Positions 50,807 through 59,366 of a stretch of 64,000 bases of DNA are shown piece by piece. Position numbers and translations under genes: made by a program. The stretch is taken from positions 2,853,501 through 2,917,500 of the forward strand of contig NZ_CP037920.1 in assembly GCF_007748195.1 (NCBI RefSeq), written 5' to 3'. The DNA comes from Gimesia aquarii (GTDB lineage Bacteria; Planctomycetota; Planctomycetia; Planctomycetales; Planctomycetaceae). Within the stretch, counting starts at the first letter, position 1. Every line of letters starts with the position of its first letter. The notes under the pieces are model-generated. The model was not told the DNA's origin. It worked only from the letters and a program-made list of their open reading frames with translations, and did no database searches.

Positions 50807-50841
50807 GTTAAAAGACAAAAGATCAACTAATCATTCTGAGA

Positions 50842-52221
50842 TTAAAAGAGTTCATGAATCACTTCGCCATGGTCGATGGCCACCGTTGGTCGACCAGAAT
50901 GATCGAGAAAATGAATTTCAGGATCCATGCCTAGAGCACGATAGATGGTGTGATGAATGTTTCCTGGTCGTACTGGGCGATCGGCGGGAGAGTCTCCCAG
51001 TCGATTGGTAGAGCCAATGACTCGACCTCCTTTGACACCACCTCCACCTAAGAGACAAAACATGGAGTTTCCCCAGTGATCGCGACCGGGAGTCCCTTTA
51101 CTTAGTGGAGGACCACCATTGCCGCCATTATTCATGCGCGGTGTACGGCTAAATTCTCCACAGAGTACGACAAGAACTTTATCACTTAATCCGCGTTGGG
51201 CGAGGTCTCCAAAGAGAGCGCTGACAGCTTGATCAACACGGGGTAAGTAACTTTCCATTCCACTTTGCAGGTTCCAGTGATGGTCCCAACCTCCAAAGTG
51301 GACAGTGACGAATGTGGTTCCTGCTTCCACCAGACGACGTGCCAGTAAGACACTTTGTCCCCAGGTATGACGGCCATATAGTTCCCGAATTTTTTCGTCT
51401 TCCGAATTCAGATCAAATGCTTTACGGGCTTTCTCACCAGTTACCAGCTCATAGGCCTTTTGATCCAGTCGATCCATCGATCCCAGCATACCTGACTGAT
51501 CCACGTCTTTCCGGAGTTTGTCGAAACTCTTTAACAATGCTTTGCGGTCTTTCAGACGTTGGACTGATAATCCTTTTGCCAGGTTCAAATTTTTGACTTG
51601 GAAATTGTTGTTGTTTGGGTCTGAGCCCGTTTCAAAAGGGTTATGTTGAACTCCCAGGAAGTTTCCACCAAAGTAACCCGGTCGCAAACCAATACTCGAG
51701 GCATAGGGAACAGAAACATAAGCTGGCATCCCAGGATCTCGTGATCCTAGGACTTTTGTAGCCATAGAGGCGATAGAAGGGTTCTTTCCGGGAGTACTTC
51801 CCCCACTCACGCCACCACGACCGGTCAGCATCCAGTGTCCCCCTGTGAAATGATCACCAGTATTGTGGTGTAGAGATCGAACAATGGAAAACTTGTCAGC
51901 ACATTTTGCCTGAAGGGGAAACATTTCCGTAATGTCCATACCAGGGACATTCGTATGGATCGGATTCCAGATTCCTCGATTTTCGCTGGGAGCTTCAGGT
52001 TTTAGGTCGTAAAGATCCATATGACTGGGGCCGCCATCTAACCAGAGCAGAATCACAGAAGTATCTTTGGCTTTAATTCCCTGTTGTTGGGAAGCTTCTT
52101 TGGCATGTAATATTTGAGAAAGGCTTGCCGAACCCATTCCTGCTACACCAATTTGCAGAAAATTACGTCGATTCAAACCATCGCAGTATTTTCCTGTTTT
52201 TCCAAATTCAAGACGGAACAT
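50842..52221 (-). CDS. DUF1501 protein with Tat signal (copy 2)
   Basis: About 459 residues from the ATG at 52219-52221, which has AAAGGA upstream; an ATG at 52251 lacks such a site. LNRRNFLQIGVAG is a twin-arginine motif with a short hydrophobic stretch. Family blocks: VILLWLDGGPSHMDLYD, HHNTGDHFTGGHWMLTG, FGGWDHHWNLQSG, VVLCGEFSRTPRMN and TPGRDHWGNSMFCLLGGGG. It is only loosely similar to the copy at 32617 and here has no DUF1549/1553 partner nearby; instead a PQQ-type propeller gene lies upstream. The export of a folded, metal-containing enzyme is a likely reading. Confidence 0.92.
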   Translation of the reverse strand: MFRLEFGKTGKYCDGLNRRNFLQIGVAGMGSASLSQILHAKEASQQQGIKAKDTSVILLWLDGGPSHMDLYDLKPEAPSENRGIWNPIHTNVPGMDITEMFPLQAKCADKFSIVRSLHHNTGDHFTGGHWMLTGRGGVSGGSTPGKNPSIASMATKVLGSRDPGMPAYVSVPYASSIGLRPGYFGGNFLGVQHNPFETGSDPNNNNFQVKNLNLAKGLSVQRLKDRKALLKSFDKLRKDVDQSGMLGSMDRLDQKAYELVTGEKARKAFDLNSEDEKIRELYGRHTWGQSVLLARRLVEAGTTFVTVHFGGWDHHWNLQSGMESYLPRVDQAVSALFGDLAQRGLSDKVLVVLCGEFSRTPRMNNGGNGGPPLSKGTPGRDHWGNSMFCLLGGGGVKGGRVIGSTNRLGDSPADRPVRPGNIHHTIYRALGMDPEIHFLDHSGRPTVAIDHGEVIHELF

Positions 52222-52440
52222 GCTTAAGCATCCTTTGTGTAAATGATCCATAAAAGATGTTTTATGTGTTCATTTTATCGGTTAGAATGCCATTCCGTCA
52301 ATAATGATGTGTCTGGAATTGAGACCTTTGTCAGGCATTTTTTTCAAATTAAAGCTCGTAATTAGATACACACAGGATGTTTCACTTTCCAATACTAAAT
52401 CTGTCAACTGAAAATCACTCTAGGTTATAAAGTAGAACAG

Positions 52441-53988
52441 CTACTTTTCATTGCCTTCGATACAATACAGTCGAGTTCCAGTTCGAATGACGATTCTACC
52501 TGTCGCAGCTGCAACTCCATACACAATCGGATCACGAGCTTGTGTTCTTGAATTAGCTCGCTCTTCACGAAATGTTTTTTCCATCCAGGCGATTTCCTCT
52601 TTGTCTATGACTTGATCTTGATTGCGATCAACACGCATCATCATTGCTTTGAATCGTTCCGGAAGCTCTACTTTGGATATCAGACCATCATTGTTTTTAT
52701 CGTTCTCAAGCAGCATTGCTCCAATGCCACCACCTCTACGTTGCTGCCCCCCTTTCTTTTTATGCTCGGTTTTCTTACCAGTATTTTCGACATAATTTTC
52801 AGGAGCAGGTGGATTTTTCTCAGCCCATAAACGATTTAAGGCAATCTCTTTGTATTGAGTTCCATTTTCCAATACCAACGTGCCACCATTTTTACCAAAC
52901 AGATAGATCAAATTTCCAATGACAACGGGAGTTGCCCAACACGGTTCCTTTAAACGTTTGGCGAAATGCTGTTTCCCGGTATTAATATCCAGACAATACA
53001 GAACTCCCACTTTGTTTATTAAATAGACACACTCTCCTGAGATCACAGGACTCGTATAATCAGATACTGCTTTTTGAGCGCGCCATGAGATGCTAGGTTT
53101 TTCATGAATATGATTGAGATTAAGACACAAATTGGAACGACTTCCAGCTGATTGAGTTCCAAACTGTGGAATTCTAGCTCCAATGAAAAGCAATCCATCT
53201 ACAAACGTTGGAGAAGGGACACTGTTTCCCCCCAAATCTCCCAGTCCCCAGAGCAGTTTACCATTTTGACTGTCATAGGCATCAACACGTCCATTAGAGC
53301 TGATTATGACTGCTTCAGTCTGATCCACCGTATTAGAAGCGACGATGGGGGAGGTCCATGACATGCCGGAAGGGCGATTGATTTTCCACTTGGTTTTTCC
53401 AGTATTTTTCTCAATCGCTATGAGATAAGAAGGCCCACTATGTTCTACATTGAGAAACAAAAGGTCTTTTGATTGGGCAGGTGAACTTCCCAAACCATGA
53501 TGATTCTTGAATTTACCAAATTCATGTGAAAGGTTACGTTCCCACAAAATCTGTTTCGAGTGATCCAAGGCTAACAGGTCACCACTTTCATAAAATACAT
53601 AAATTCCCGATTCATCTACCAGAGGAGTAGGAGCAGCACGTGCGACTCGATAATTGGATGCAGCTTTTTCGCCTGAGTTTTTCTCATGTTTCCAGATTTG
53701 GTTTCCTGTCTGTAGATCAAAACAATTTAAAACACATTGCTCTTTCATTTTTCCTTTGACAGAGGAAAGGTAAATCCGGTCGTCCCAAATTACGGGTGTA
53801 CTTTGTCCATATCCTTCGACTTCTTTTTGCCAGGCAATTCCGGAAAGAGGCGACCAGTTAAGGGGGTATTTTATCTTAGATTCAGGTGCCTTAGAGACAC
53901 CTCCATTTCGAAACGAAGTCCAACCTCCTGCATCTACATTGGAAAGCGGCAGCATTAAAAACAATATCCAGAATTTGTAATTATTCAT
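52441..53988 (-). CDS. PQQ-like beta-propeller protein with two EF-hands
   Basis: About 515 residues from the ATG at 53986-53988, where a signal peptide begins (MNNYKFWILFLMLPLSNVDAG). Repeated blades contain the A-x-D-x-x-T-G-K-x-x-W pattern (for example NCFDLQTGNQIWKHEK, AIEKNTGKTKWKINRP and YDSQNGKLLWGLGDLGG). Near the C-terminus two canonical EF-hands lie in a row, DKNNDGLISKVE and DRNQDQVIDKEE, inserted before the last blade (VYGVAAATGRIVIRTG). They may bind calcium to stabilise or regulate the propeller. Whether PQQ is bound is unknown; many such proteins are only structural. It is separated from DUF1501 by 219 bp on the same strand. Confidence 0.85.
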   Translation of the reverse strand: MNNYKFWILFLMLPLSNVDAGGWTSFRNGGVSKAPESKIKYPLNWSPLSGIAWQKEVEGYGQSTPVIWDDRIYLSSVKGKMKEQCVLNCFDLQTGNQIWKHEKNSGEKAASNYRVARAAPTPLVDESGIYVFYESGDLLALDHSKQILWERNLSHEFGKFKNHHGLGSSPAQSKDLLFLNVEHSGPSYLIAIEKNTGKTKWKINRPSGMSWTSPIVASNTVDQTEAVIISSNGRVDAYDSQNGKLLWGLGDLGGNSVPSPTFVDGLLFIGARIPQFGTQSAGSRSNLCLNLNHIHEKPSISWRAQKAVSDYTSPVISGECVYLINKVGVLYCLDINTGKQHFAKRLKEPCWATPVVIGNLIYLFGKNGGTLVLENGTQYKEIALNRLWAEKNPPAPENYVENTGKKTEHKKKGGQQRRGGGIGAMLLENDKNNDGLISKVELPERFKAMMMRVDRNQDQVIDKEEIAWMEKTFREERANSRTQARDPIVYGVAAATGRIVIRTGTRLYCIEGNEK

Positions 53989-54225
53989 TTTTCTTATCCA
54001 AATTAATTGTAGGTTTGAGGTGAATCGACACTCATATGTGCATATTTTGGCTATGAACAAATTTTAAAAGCGTTATTTAGCAATGATCCTAAATTCAAAA
54101 AGCATTGCTGGAGTCTTGTGTATTACGAGTTTATAGAACAGAGCTTTATTCGAATTGTTGAGACTTTCTGAGATTTGAAGCATTTCCAATAGTCTTATCT
54201 GAAAAAAAGATCAACTCGGATCGTT

Positions 54226-55680
54226 CTATTTCATACGATCTTGTTGTCCCATGACAATCAGTTTGGTAGGTGTACCAGAAACAGTAAAGGTGTAGATGGG
54301 TTCCAGGGTTTTCAGTGACAGAGCTTTAATTTTTCCGGCACCGGGTTCTGTCCAGAACGCATAGCGGCCCGCACGATCAAATTTGATATCATGATGTCCG
54401 TAATGACCTTCCACATTACTGGGACCAACTTTGATTTGTTTTCGTAATTTGGCATCTACAAAGTCCAGGTCGTTATCAGGATCCAGATCAATGATGCTCA
54501 GAAATTCGTCCTGCTCCAATTCTTTTGGATGATTATGAAATACAAACGCCAGTCGTTTTCCCCAGGCCGTTTTGATTACTTGTAATGCAACTGGTGAATT
54601 GCCTTCCAGCATATTTAAAGGAACAGAAATCACCTCTGGTTGATTTGATTTCGCATTCAACAGGCATAAACGGGCAGTACTACCCTTACCCGAGAGAAAC
54701 AAAACATAATTCCGGTGAGTTGAAAAGGCACCCGTGCGATTTGGTTTTTTTGTTTCTTCATCTTTTCCCAAAGAGAGATGATGAATTTTTACATGCTTTT
54801 TGTTTTGAGGCAGGGGATTTAAGTCTGCTTCGCACCAGCAAATCCCATCAGCAGGAGCAAAGAAAACTTTTCCGGCACACGTTGTGGCACCATGGATTGC
54901 TCCTGAAGGCAATGCAAATGAATAGACAATTTCCTTGTTTCCTTCAGGACGAATACGCGTTACATCAATTATCCCTTTTTGCGGCCCTCCACCATCTATC
55001 CAGGAAGCATAGCCAGTTTTTCCCTCTACAACAGCCAAGGTAATGTGGTTACCACCTCCCCGATGAAAACCGGTTTTGATTTTCTGGGTTGGTTGATCTA
55101 AATAGGTTTGCGGGTCGAGTCTTGTGTACCCCGAAATCCGATCATTTGCCAGATAAAATACACCCTGATAACAGTATAAATGAGCTGGATTTCCCTGCTC
55201 GGTATCCAGCTGTGATGCGATCACTTTAGGATGTGCTTTATAGTACCAGTGTGAGTGGTCTCCATGAGATTCTTCTTTCACACCCGAATTGATAAAGATC
55301 CAGCCACTTTGATCTTCTCCTCCTTCAGAATCTCGAACTCCAAGTAGAATCGTTCCTGAACTACTTTCCATTTGAACTAGATTTTGATCTTCAGCGTCAA
55401 ACTTGGGAAAACCTTCAATCACGGAAGGCGTCTCCATCCGCAGTGTATCACCAGAAATAACGTCGGCCCATTTTACTGTTTTCGTCTTATAGTCTTGAAA
55501 GAAGAGTCGGCAGACCGTCCGTTTTTTACGTTTCTTTGAAGCCGTTTTTTTGGTTTGTTTACCAGAGCTTGAATGATTCTTTTGATCTGCTGCCTGGAGA
55601 AAATCTGATTTAATGCCATTGATGAAAGCCAAAAAGCTCAATAGAAAGATCATATTAAACTTAAGTCGTAATGAATCCAT
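54226..55680 (-). CDS. Secreted beta-propeller protein, possibly AztD-like metallochaperone
   Basis: A 484-residue exported protein with a signal peptide, then a Lys-rich low-complexity stretch (SSSGKQTKKTASKKRKKR). The body contains repeated beta-rich blades, among them ESHGDHSHWYYKAHP (about 137-151), HLYCYQGVFYLAND, GAIHGATTCAGKVFFAPADG and HGHHDIKFDR-like YGHHDIKFDRAGRY. The cluster of His near 138-150 and the HGATTCAGKVFF block resemble the seven-bladed zinc metallochaperone AztD, but I cannot confirm this by search. No aztABC genes are nearby. The ATG (55678-55680) follows AGAGGA. Confidence 0.65.
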   Translation of the reverse strand: MDSLRLKFNMIFLLSFLAFINGIKSDFLQAADQKNHSSSGKQTKKTASKKRKKRTVCRLFFQDYKTKTVKWADVISGDTLRMETPSVIEGFPKFDAEDQNLVQMESSSGTILLGVRDSEGGEDQSGWIFINSGVKEESHGDHSHWYYKAHPKVIASQLDTEQGNPAHLYCYQGVFYLANDRISGYTRLDPQTYLDQPTQKIKTGFHRGGGNHITLAVVEGKTGYASWIDGGGPQKGIIDVTRIRPEGNKEIVYSFALPSGAIHGATTCAGKVFFAPADGICWCEADLNPLPQNKKHVKIHHLSLGKDEETKKPNRTGAFSTHRNYVLFLSGKGSTARLCLLNAKSNQPEVISVPLNMLEGNSPVALQVIKTAWGKRLAFVFHNHPKELEQDEFLSIIDLDPDNDLDFVDAKLRKQIKVGPSNVEGHYGHHDIKFDRAGRYAFWTEPGAGKIKALSLKTLEPIYTFTVSGTPTKLIVMGQQDRMK

Positions 55681-55751
55681 GTCGTCCTCTTAAGGGGATA
55701 TCTAACAAAATGAATTAAATGACAAGTGACAGTTTTGTGTAGTGAAAATGA

Positions 55752-56165
55752 CTACGGCTTATTTTGATAAGGGTTTCCCTGCCCATCTTGCAGTTGAAAT
55801 GCTCCATTTTCAAAATGCACACAAACCCAGATCGGCTCTGTGGCTGTTCCTCCGATCCAGTAAAAGCGACGGCGATTTTTTGTCCCGTGATAAACTGTTG
55901 GAGCACCTTTAAAAAGAGGGCTATCAATCATGCTGGGGTTCTTTTCATAATAGCGCGATAATAATTTCGTGTCCGATTTGCCAAGAGAGTCTTCCCGTTG
56001 CCAGTTTGTTCCATCGATCTCGAACACTTCAGGCGGATGAATCTCTATGGGAGTTGGTTCATTGGCAACGTTTCCTGAGCAGCTAGTTGCCATTCCGATT
56101 ACTGTTGACAACAATACTGTTTTGCAAACTAGCATTTTAAAAGAATGGTTCATAAAAAAATTCAT
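55752..56165 (-). CDS. Small lipoprotein next to DUF1559 gene
   Basis: About 137 residues from the ATG at 56163-56165 (a TTG and a later ATG are alternatives). A hydrophobic core ends in MATSC-SGN, a probable lipoprotein signal. The mature part has a short Pro/Ile/Glu linker and a beta-rich region including TVYHGTKNRRRFYWIGG and WVCVHFENG. Such small lipoproteins commonly follow DUF1559 genes in planctomycetes, and the 46-bp gap fits an operon. Function unknown. Confidence 0.65.
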   Translation of the reverse strand: MNFFMNHSFKMLVCKTVLLSTVIGMATSCSGNVANEPTPIEIHPPEVFEIDGTNWQREDSLGKSDTKLLSRYYEKNPSMIDSPLFKGAPTVYHGTKNRRRFYWIGGTATEPIWVCVHFENGAFQLQDGQGNPYQNKP

Positions 56166-56211
56166 GGGTGTAATTGGATTCAAAAGTTCGTTTCAGAAAA
56201 AGCGTGCCTCT

Positions 56212-57180
56212 TTAAAATTCGCCAATCGTTTTTCCGTCAGCACGACTAAACAGGTTGCGTAGTGTTTCCAAATCAACGTTTTCGCCAAGAAAACGTACAC
56301 TCCCGTCACATAACAGAATATTGGCTCCTCCCACGTGTAAACTACGCGCACCTGAAATGACTTCTCCATGATGAGCCACATCGGGGCTATTGGAATTTGG
56401 TGAAAAATAACCATGGACCAAACAGTGGTATCCGGTACTTCGTATCCAGGATCCTGCGCGTCTGCCTTCATAACTGCTTGCTGCAATAGCGTTGAGAGCG
56501 TCTGAAGTTGAAACACAGGGAGGGCCACCGCTGACACGTTTCATCTGTCGGTCAGGGTTAATTAAAGTTGTTGTATCTGGTCCTCGATCACCAAAGAGCG
56601 TTTCCGCCATGAAAATTGTATTGGTCAAACCGTCGGTGATGTCCCGAAAGCGGGTCGAGGAACCGCGCCAGAACAATCCGTCATTTTCACTCGAACAATA
56701 CTCGGTATTTAATCCAGAGCCTCCGTTAACCATGTAATTCGTACCAGCCCAAATCGTTCCATTATCGTCAGTGTAGTGAACTTTTCCCGCATCACTGGGA
56801 CACATGAAAATAGGCAGAGTTTGTTTAGCGACATCTACGAGATTGGGATTCAATGTTGGTGCCCAAGGGAGTCCAAATAACAAGGGTTCCCTGAAATCAA
56901 TCAGGTTATGAAGATTTCCCTGGTCAATATAAGGCAGTAACTGGGCTGAAGGAGAATAGTTGTAGAGTGAAGAAGATGCCATAAGAGGCAGTCGGGAATG
57001 AGCGTCATAATAGTTGTGTAACGCCAGTCCCAATTGCTTGAGGTTGTTCTTACATTGTGTCCGCCGTGCGGCTTCTCGTGCCATTTGAACCGCTGGCAGT
57101 AATAGAGCGATTAAGATCGCAATAATTGCGATGACTACTAACAACTCAATCAGCGTAAATCCGCGTCGTTTTTGTTTCAT
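56212..57180 (-). CDS. DUF1559 (type IV pilin-like) protein
   Basis: A 322-residue protein with an N-terminal prepilin motif KRRGFTLIELLVVIAIIAILI, where cleavage after Gly7 would leave N-methyl-Phe and Glu5. It is followed by VQMAREAARRTQCKNNLKQLGLALHNY, typical of the planctomycete DUF1559 family. The C-terminal end has GGANILLCDGSVRFL with an ENVD loop. The proteins are thought to form pseudopilin-like or secretion structures and are present in dozens of copies per genome. It is probably co-transcribed with the small lipoprotein downstream. The ATG is at 57178-57180. Confidence 0.93.
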   Translation of the reverse strand: MKQKRRGFTLIELLVVIAIIAILIALLLPAVQMAREAARRTQCKNNLKQLGLALHNYYDAHSRLPLMASSSLYNYSPSAQLLPYIDQGNLHNLIDFREPLLFGLPWAPTLNPNLVDVAKQTLPIFMCPSDAGKVHYTDDNGTIWAGTNYMVNGGSGLNTEYCSSENDGLFWRGSSTRFRDITDGLTNTIFMAETLFGDRGPDTTTLINPDRQMKRVSGGPPCVSTSDALNAIAASSYEGRRAGSWIRSTGYHCLVHGYFSPNSNSPDVAHHGEVISGARSLHVGGANILLCDGSVRFLGENVDLETLRNLFSRADGKTIGEF

Positions 57181-57576
57181 GTTTCTTCTCCTATTTCAAT
57201 GTGGATTAACGATCCGTTAATCAATAATGGCTTGTCAGTTTGAAAAAAATTGAGTTTCGTTATTACTCTTATAATTGATATATAGTAACATGTGATAATT
57301 GTATGTAAATGCAACATGATTGCAAAAACGTATTTTGCAAATTTTTTCGAGAGAAAGTCGAGGATGAGACAGAGGCGAGGGCTAGACTTGTCGAGCAATA
57401 AGTCAGATTAGTTTACTTATGAGAAGAGATGGGATTGGCTCCAAGATAAGAGCCGTTTCGCATGCAGAAAATTGAAAAATCGCCACAGCTAGAAACGCTA
57501 AGAAATGGTTGGTTACCTTATTCGTTGTACGATTTGGAAGTTGTAAAGACAGGTTTAAAAAAAGCAGAACCGATTT
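57181..57576. other. 396-bp intergenic region upstream of the DUF1559 gene
   Basis: No gene is visible. The half next to 57181 is AT-rich and must hold the DUF1559 promoter. A 5-bp stem (GGCTC with GAGCC, about 57438-57455) lies in the middle. The end at 57557-57576 is the terminator of the BrkB gene. Confidence 0.45.
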
Positions 57577-57594
57577 TTATGCTTCGTTTTCTGC
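57557..57594 (-). terminator. Rho-independent terminator of the BrkB gene
   Basis: On the minus strand GCAGAA (57589-57594) pairs with TTCTGC (57564-57569), followed by seven T (57557-57563). The stem begins inside the last codons of the gene, so the terminator overlaps the coding end. Confidence 0.7.
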
Positions 57595-58482
57595 CTTTTG
57601 TTTGGCTGAGCGGTAGATGACTCCATTGATTTCTCCGCCCATCATGAGGATTGCACCTGTCAAATATAACCAGGCAAGAAGCACAATGAAGCCTCCTAAA
57701 GTGCCGTAGGTTTCATTGTAATGAGCGAAGTTTTCAACATACATACGAAATCCCTGTAACATCACGACCCAACTGATGACGACAAACAGGCTGCCGGGGG
57801 TAATAATTTTCCAGGGGAGTTTCACACTGGGGACAACCCAATAGATCACGGATGTTGAAATCAACATAAATCCACAGGCAATCGACCAGCGGACACCTGC
57901 AGAAAGTAGCAGGTGTAACCAGGGCGTATAAAAATATTTGAGTACGATCTGTGCTAACTCGGGACCTAGCACCAAAAGAATTACGGAAATTAAGAACAAT
58001 AACAGGACACCAAATGTCAATAGCAGTGAAAGTCCACCTGCTTTCCAGAAGGTTCGCCTCTGATCGACTTCGAAAATCGCATCCAAACCTGTTCCCATAG
58101 TGAAAAACAAGCGTGTTCCTCCCAAGCTGAGCAAAGCTAAGCCAGCCATGATGAGACTATAAGTGGAATTCTTTTGAATGTCCTCTATTTGAGCAAATAG
58201 CATTTGAGAAACAGTAGTGGGAAGTCCTTGATTAATCGCATTTTCCATACTGACGATGACGCCTCTGATCGGTAATTGCGCCGTACACGCAATAATGACA
58301 ATCAGTAATGGAACAAGTGTAAACATCGCATAATATGCAAACTGAGCACTTTGTGCGCTGAGTCGATGTTTGTTATATCCCCTCACAGCCTGCCTGATTA
58401 AATTCCAGGGAGTGAGTCCTCCAAACTTCCACATTGCTCGAAATCCAATTTTTCCGAGTTGAATTTGTTTCTGTTCTGTCAT
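57577..58482 (-). CDS. YihY/BrkB family integral membrane protein
   Basis: A 301-residue protein with six or seven membrane helices. The conserved N-terminal block (RLSAQSAQFAYYAMFTLVPLLIV) and later GGTRLFFTMGTGLDAIF, VPSVKLPWKIITPGSLF and NFAHYNETYGTLGGFIVLLAWLYLTGAILMMGGEIN fit the family. These proteins were once thought to be RNase BN and are now viewed as membrane proteins of unknown transport role. No signal sequence other than the helices is present. The ATG (58480-58482) lies 220 bp from the divergent lipoprotein gene. Confidence 0.92.
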   Translation of the reverse strand: MTEQKQIQLGKIGFRAMWKFGGLTPWNLIRQAVRGYNKHRLSAQSAQFAYYAMFTLVPLLIVIIACTAQLPIRGVIVSMENAINQGLPTTVSQMLFAQIEDIQKNSTYSLIMAGLALLSLGGTRLFFTMGTGLDAIFEVDQRRTFWKAGGLSLLLTFGVLLLFLISVILLVLGPELAQIVLKYFYTPWLHLLLSAGVRWSIACGFMLISTSVIYWVVPSVKLPWKIITPGSLFVVISWVVMLQGFRMYVENFAHYNETYGTLGGFIVLLAWLYLTGAILMMGGEINGVIYRSAKQKAENEA

Positions 58483-58703
58483 ATCAAACCACTCGTAAGT
58501 TATGCAGTTAAATGATTTAGGTGTTTTCGGACTTCAAGATCTTAGCGAATTTCTTGATCGTTAAAATTGATATAATCATTAAAGATTAACATTTTGAAAT
58601 GTCGATAGATTTGATGATAGGGGTACTTTTCTAAATAGACCTCTATTTTTTGAGCGAATTCTTGCTTCATGTATTCAAATTTAGAGATTAACCGGATTTC
58701 AAA

Positions 58704-59333
58704 ATGCATTCATTGCTGAAAATAAGTGCTGGGATTTTACTTTGTCTGCCATTAACAGGGTGCGTAGGACCAGGCTATTATGATCCTTCGACAGGAATGG
58801 TTTGTGGTGGCGAATTTTATGGTCCAACTAACTTTGTAGATGATATCAAATGTTCGCTTTCTGAACACCGTGCTCATCGAATGAGGAAACGTTGTTGTAA
58901 TCCCTGTCGAAGCTGTTGCAAAAAGGGGTGTAGGAGATCAATTCCTGCGATGGTAGCTTCCGGTACCTTTAATATTCAGGGGCCAGTTGATTCTTATGTT
59001 CCAGAAACTTATGCACCAGAAACATACGCTCCACAAACATATGCTCCAGAATCCAGTTGTCCGCATTGTGGACCTCAAGGATCTAATATGAGTCCGGGGG
59101 AAATCATAGGGTCACCAACTACGGTTGTTCCTCAAAAAATCGCGCCAGTTCCTGAGAATTCTCATAATGGTATTCTCAACAAACCTGCTCCCGCACCCGC
59201 TGCAGAGGATCCAATGCCGAAGTCGAGTTCAGTACCACCGGCTATGTTGCATACTCCTACCGTAATCCCTGATGCTGCGATTCATCAACAGGGCACACGA
59301 CGAGTCCAATGGGTTCCTGCTCAGGTTCACTAA
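58704..59333 (+). CDS. Cys-rich lipoprotein with YAPET repeats
   Basis: A 209-residue protein with a clear lipobox LPLTGC (Cys20 after cleavage). The mature part has a basic Cys cluster RKRCCNPCRSCCKKGCRR (61-78) and four short repeats YVPET-YAPET-YAPQT-YAPES (98-117; 15 bp each), then CPHC and a Pro/Ala-rich tail. No enzyme domain is visible; the composition suggests a structural or metal/thiol-rich surface protein. The helix protein follows after 6 bp, so they are probably co-transcribed. Confidence 0.75.
   Translation: MHSLLKISAGILLCLPLTGCVGPGYYDPSTGMVCGGEFYGPTNFVDDIKCSLSEHRAHRMRKRCCNPCRSCCKKGCRRSIPAMVASGTFNIQGPVDSYVPETYAPETYAPQTYAPESSCPHCGPQGSNMSPGEIIGSPTTVVPQKIAPVPENSHNGILNKPAPAPAAEDPMPKSSSVPPAMLHTPTVIPDAAIHQQGTRRVQWVPAQVH
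58995..59054 (+). repeat. Four 15-bp tandem repeats coding YAPET
   Basis: Four imperfect 15-bp units (TAT-GCT/A-CC-x type) lie inside the lipoprotein and encode YVPET, YAPET, YAPQT and YAPES. Silent changes show they are not from very recent slippage. Confidence 0.7.
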
Positions 59334-59366
59334 GCCAAATTGAATTCACAGCTGTTGCAAAAGAGA

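Noticed and set aside
57177-57398. 73-codon minus-strand frame overlapping the DUF1559 start
   Set aside because: It covers the promoter region, overlaps the DUF1559 start by a few bases and encodes a low-quality hydrophobic and basic sequence without homology features.
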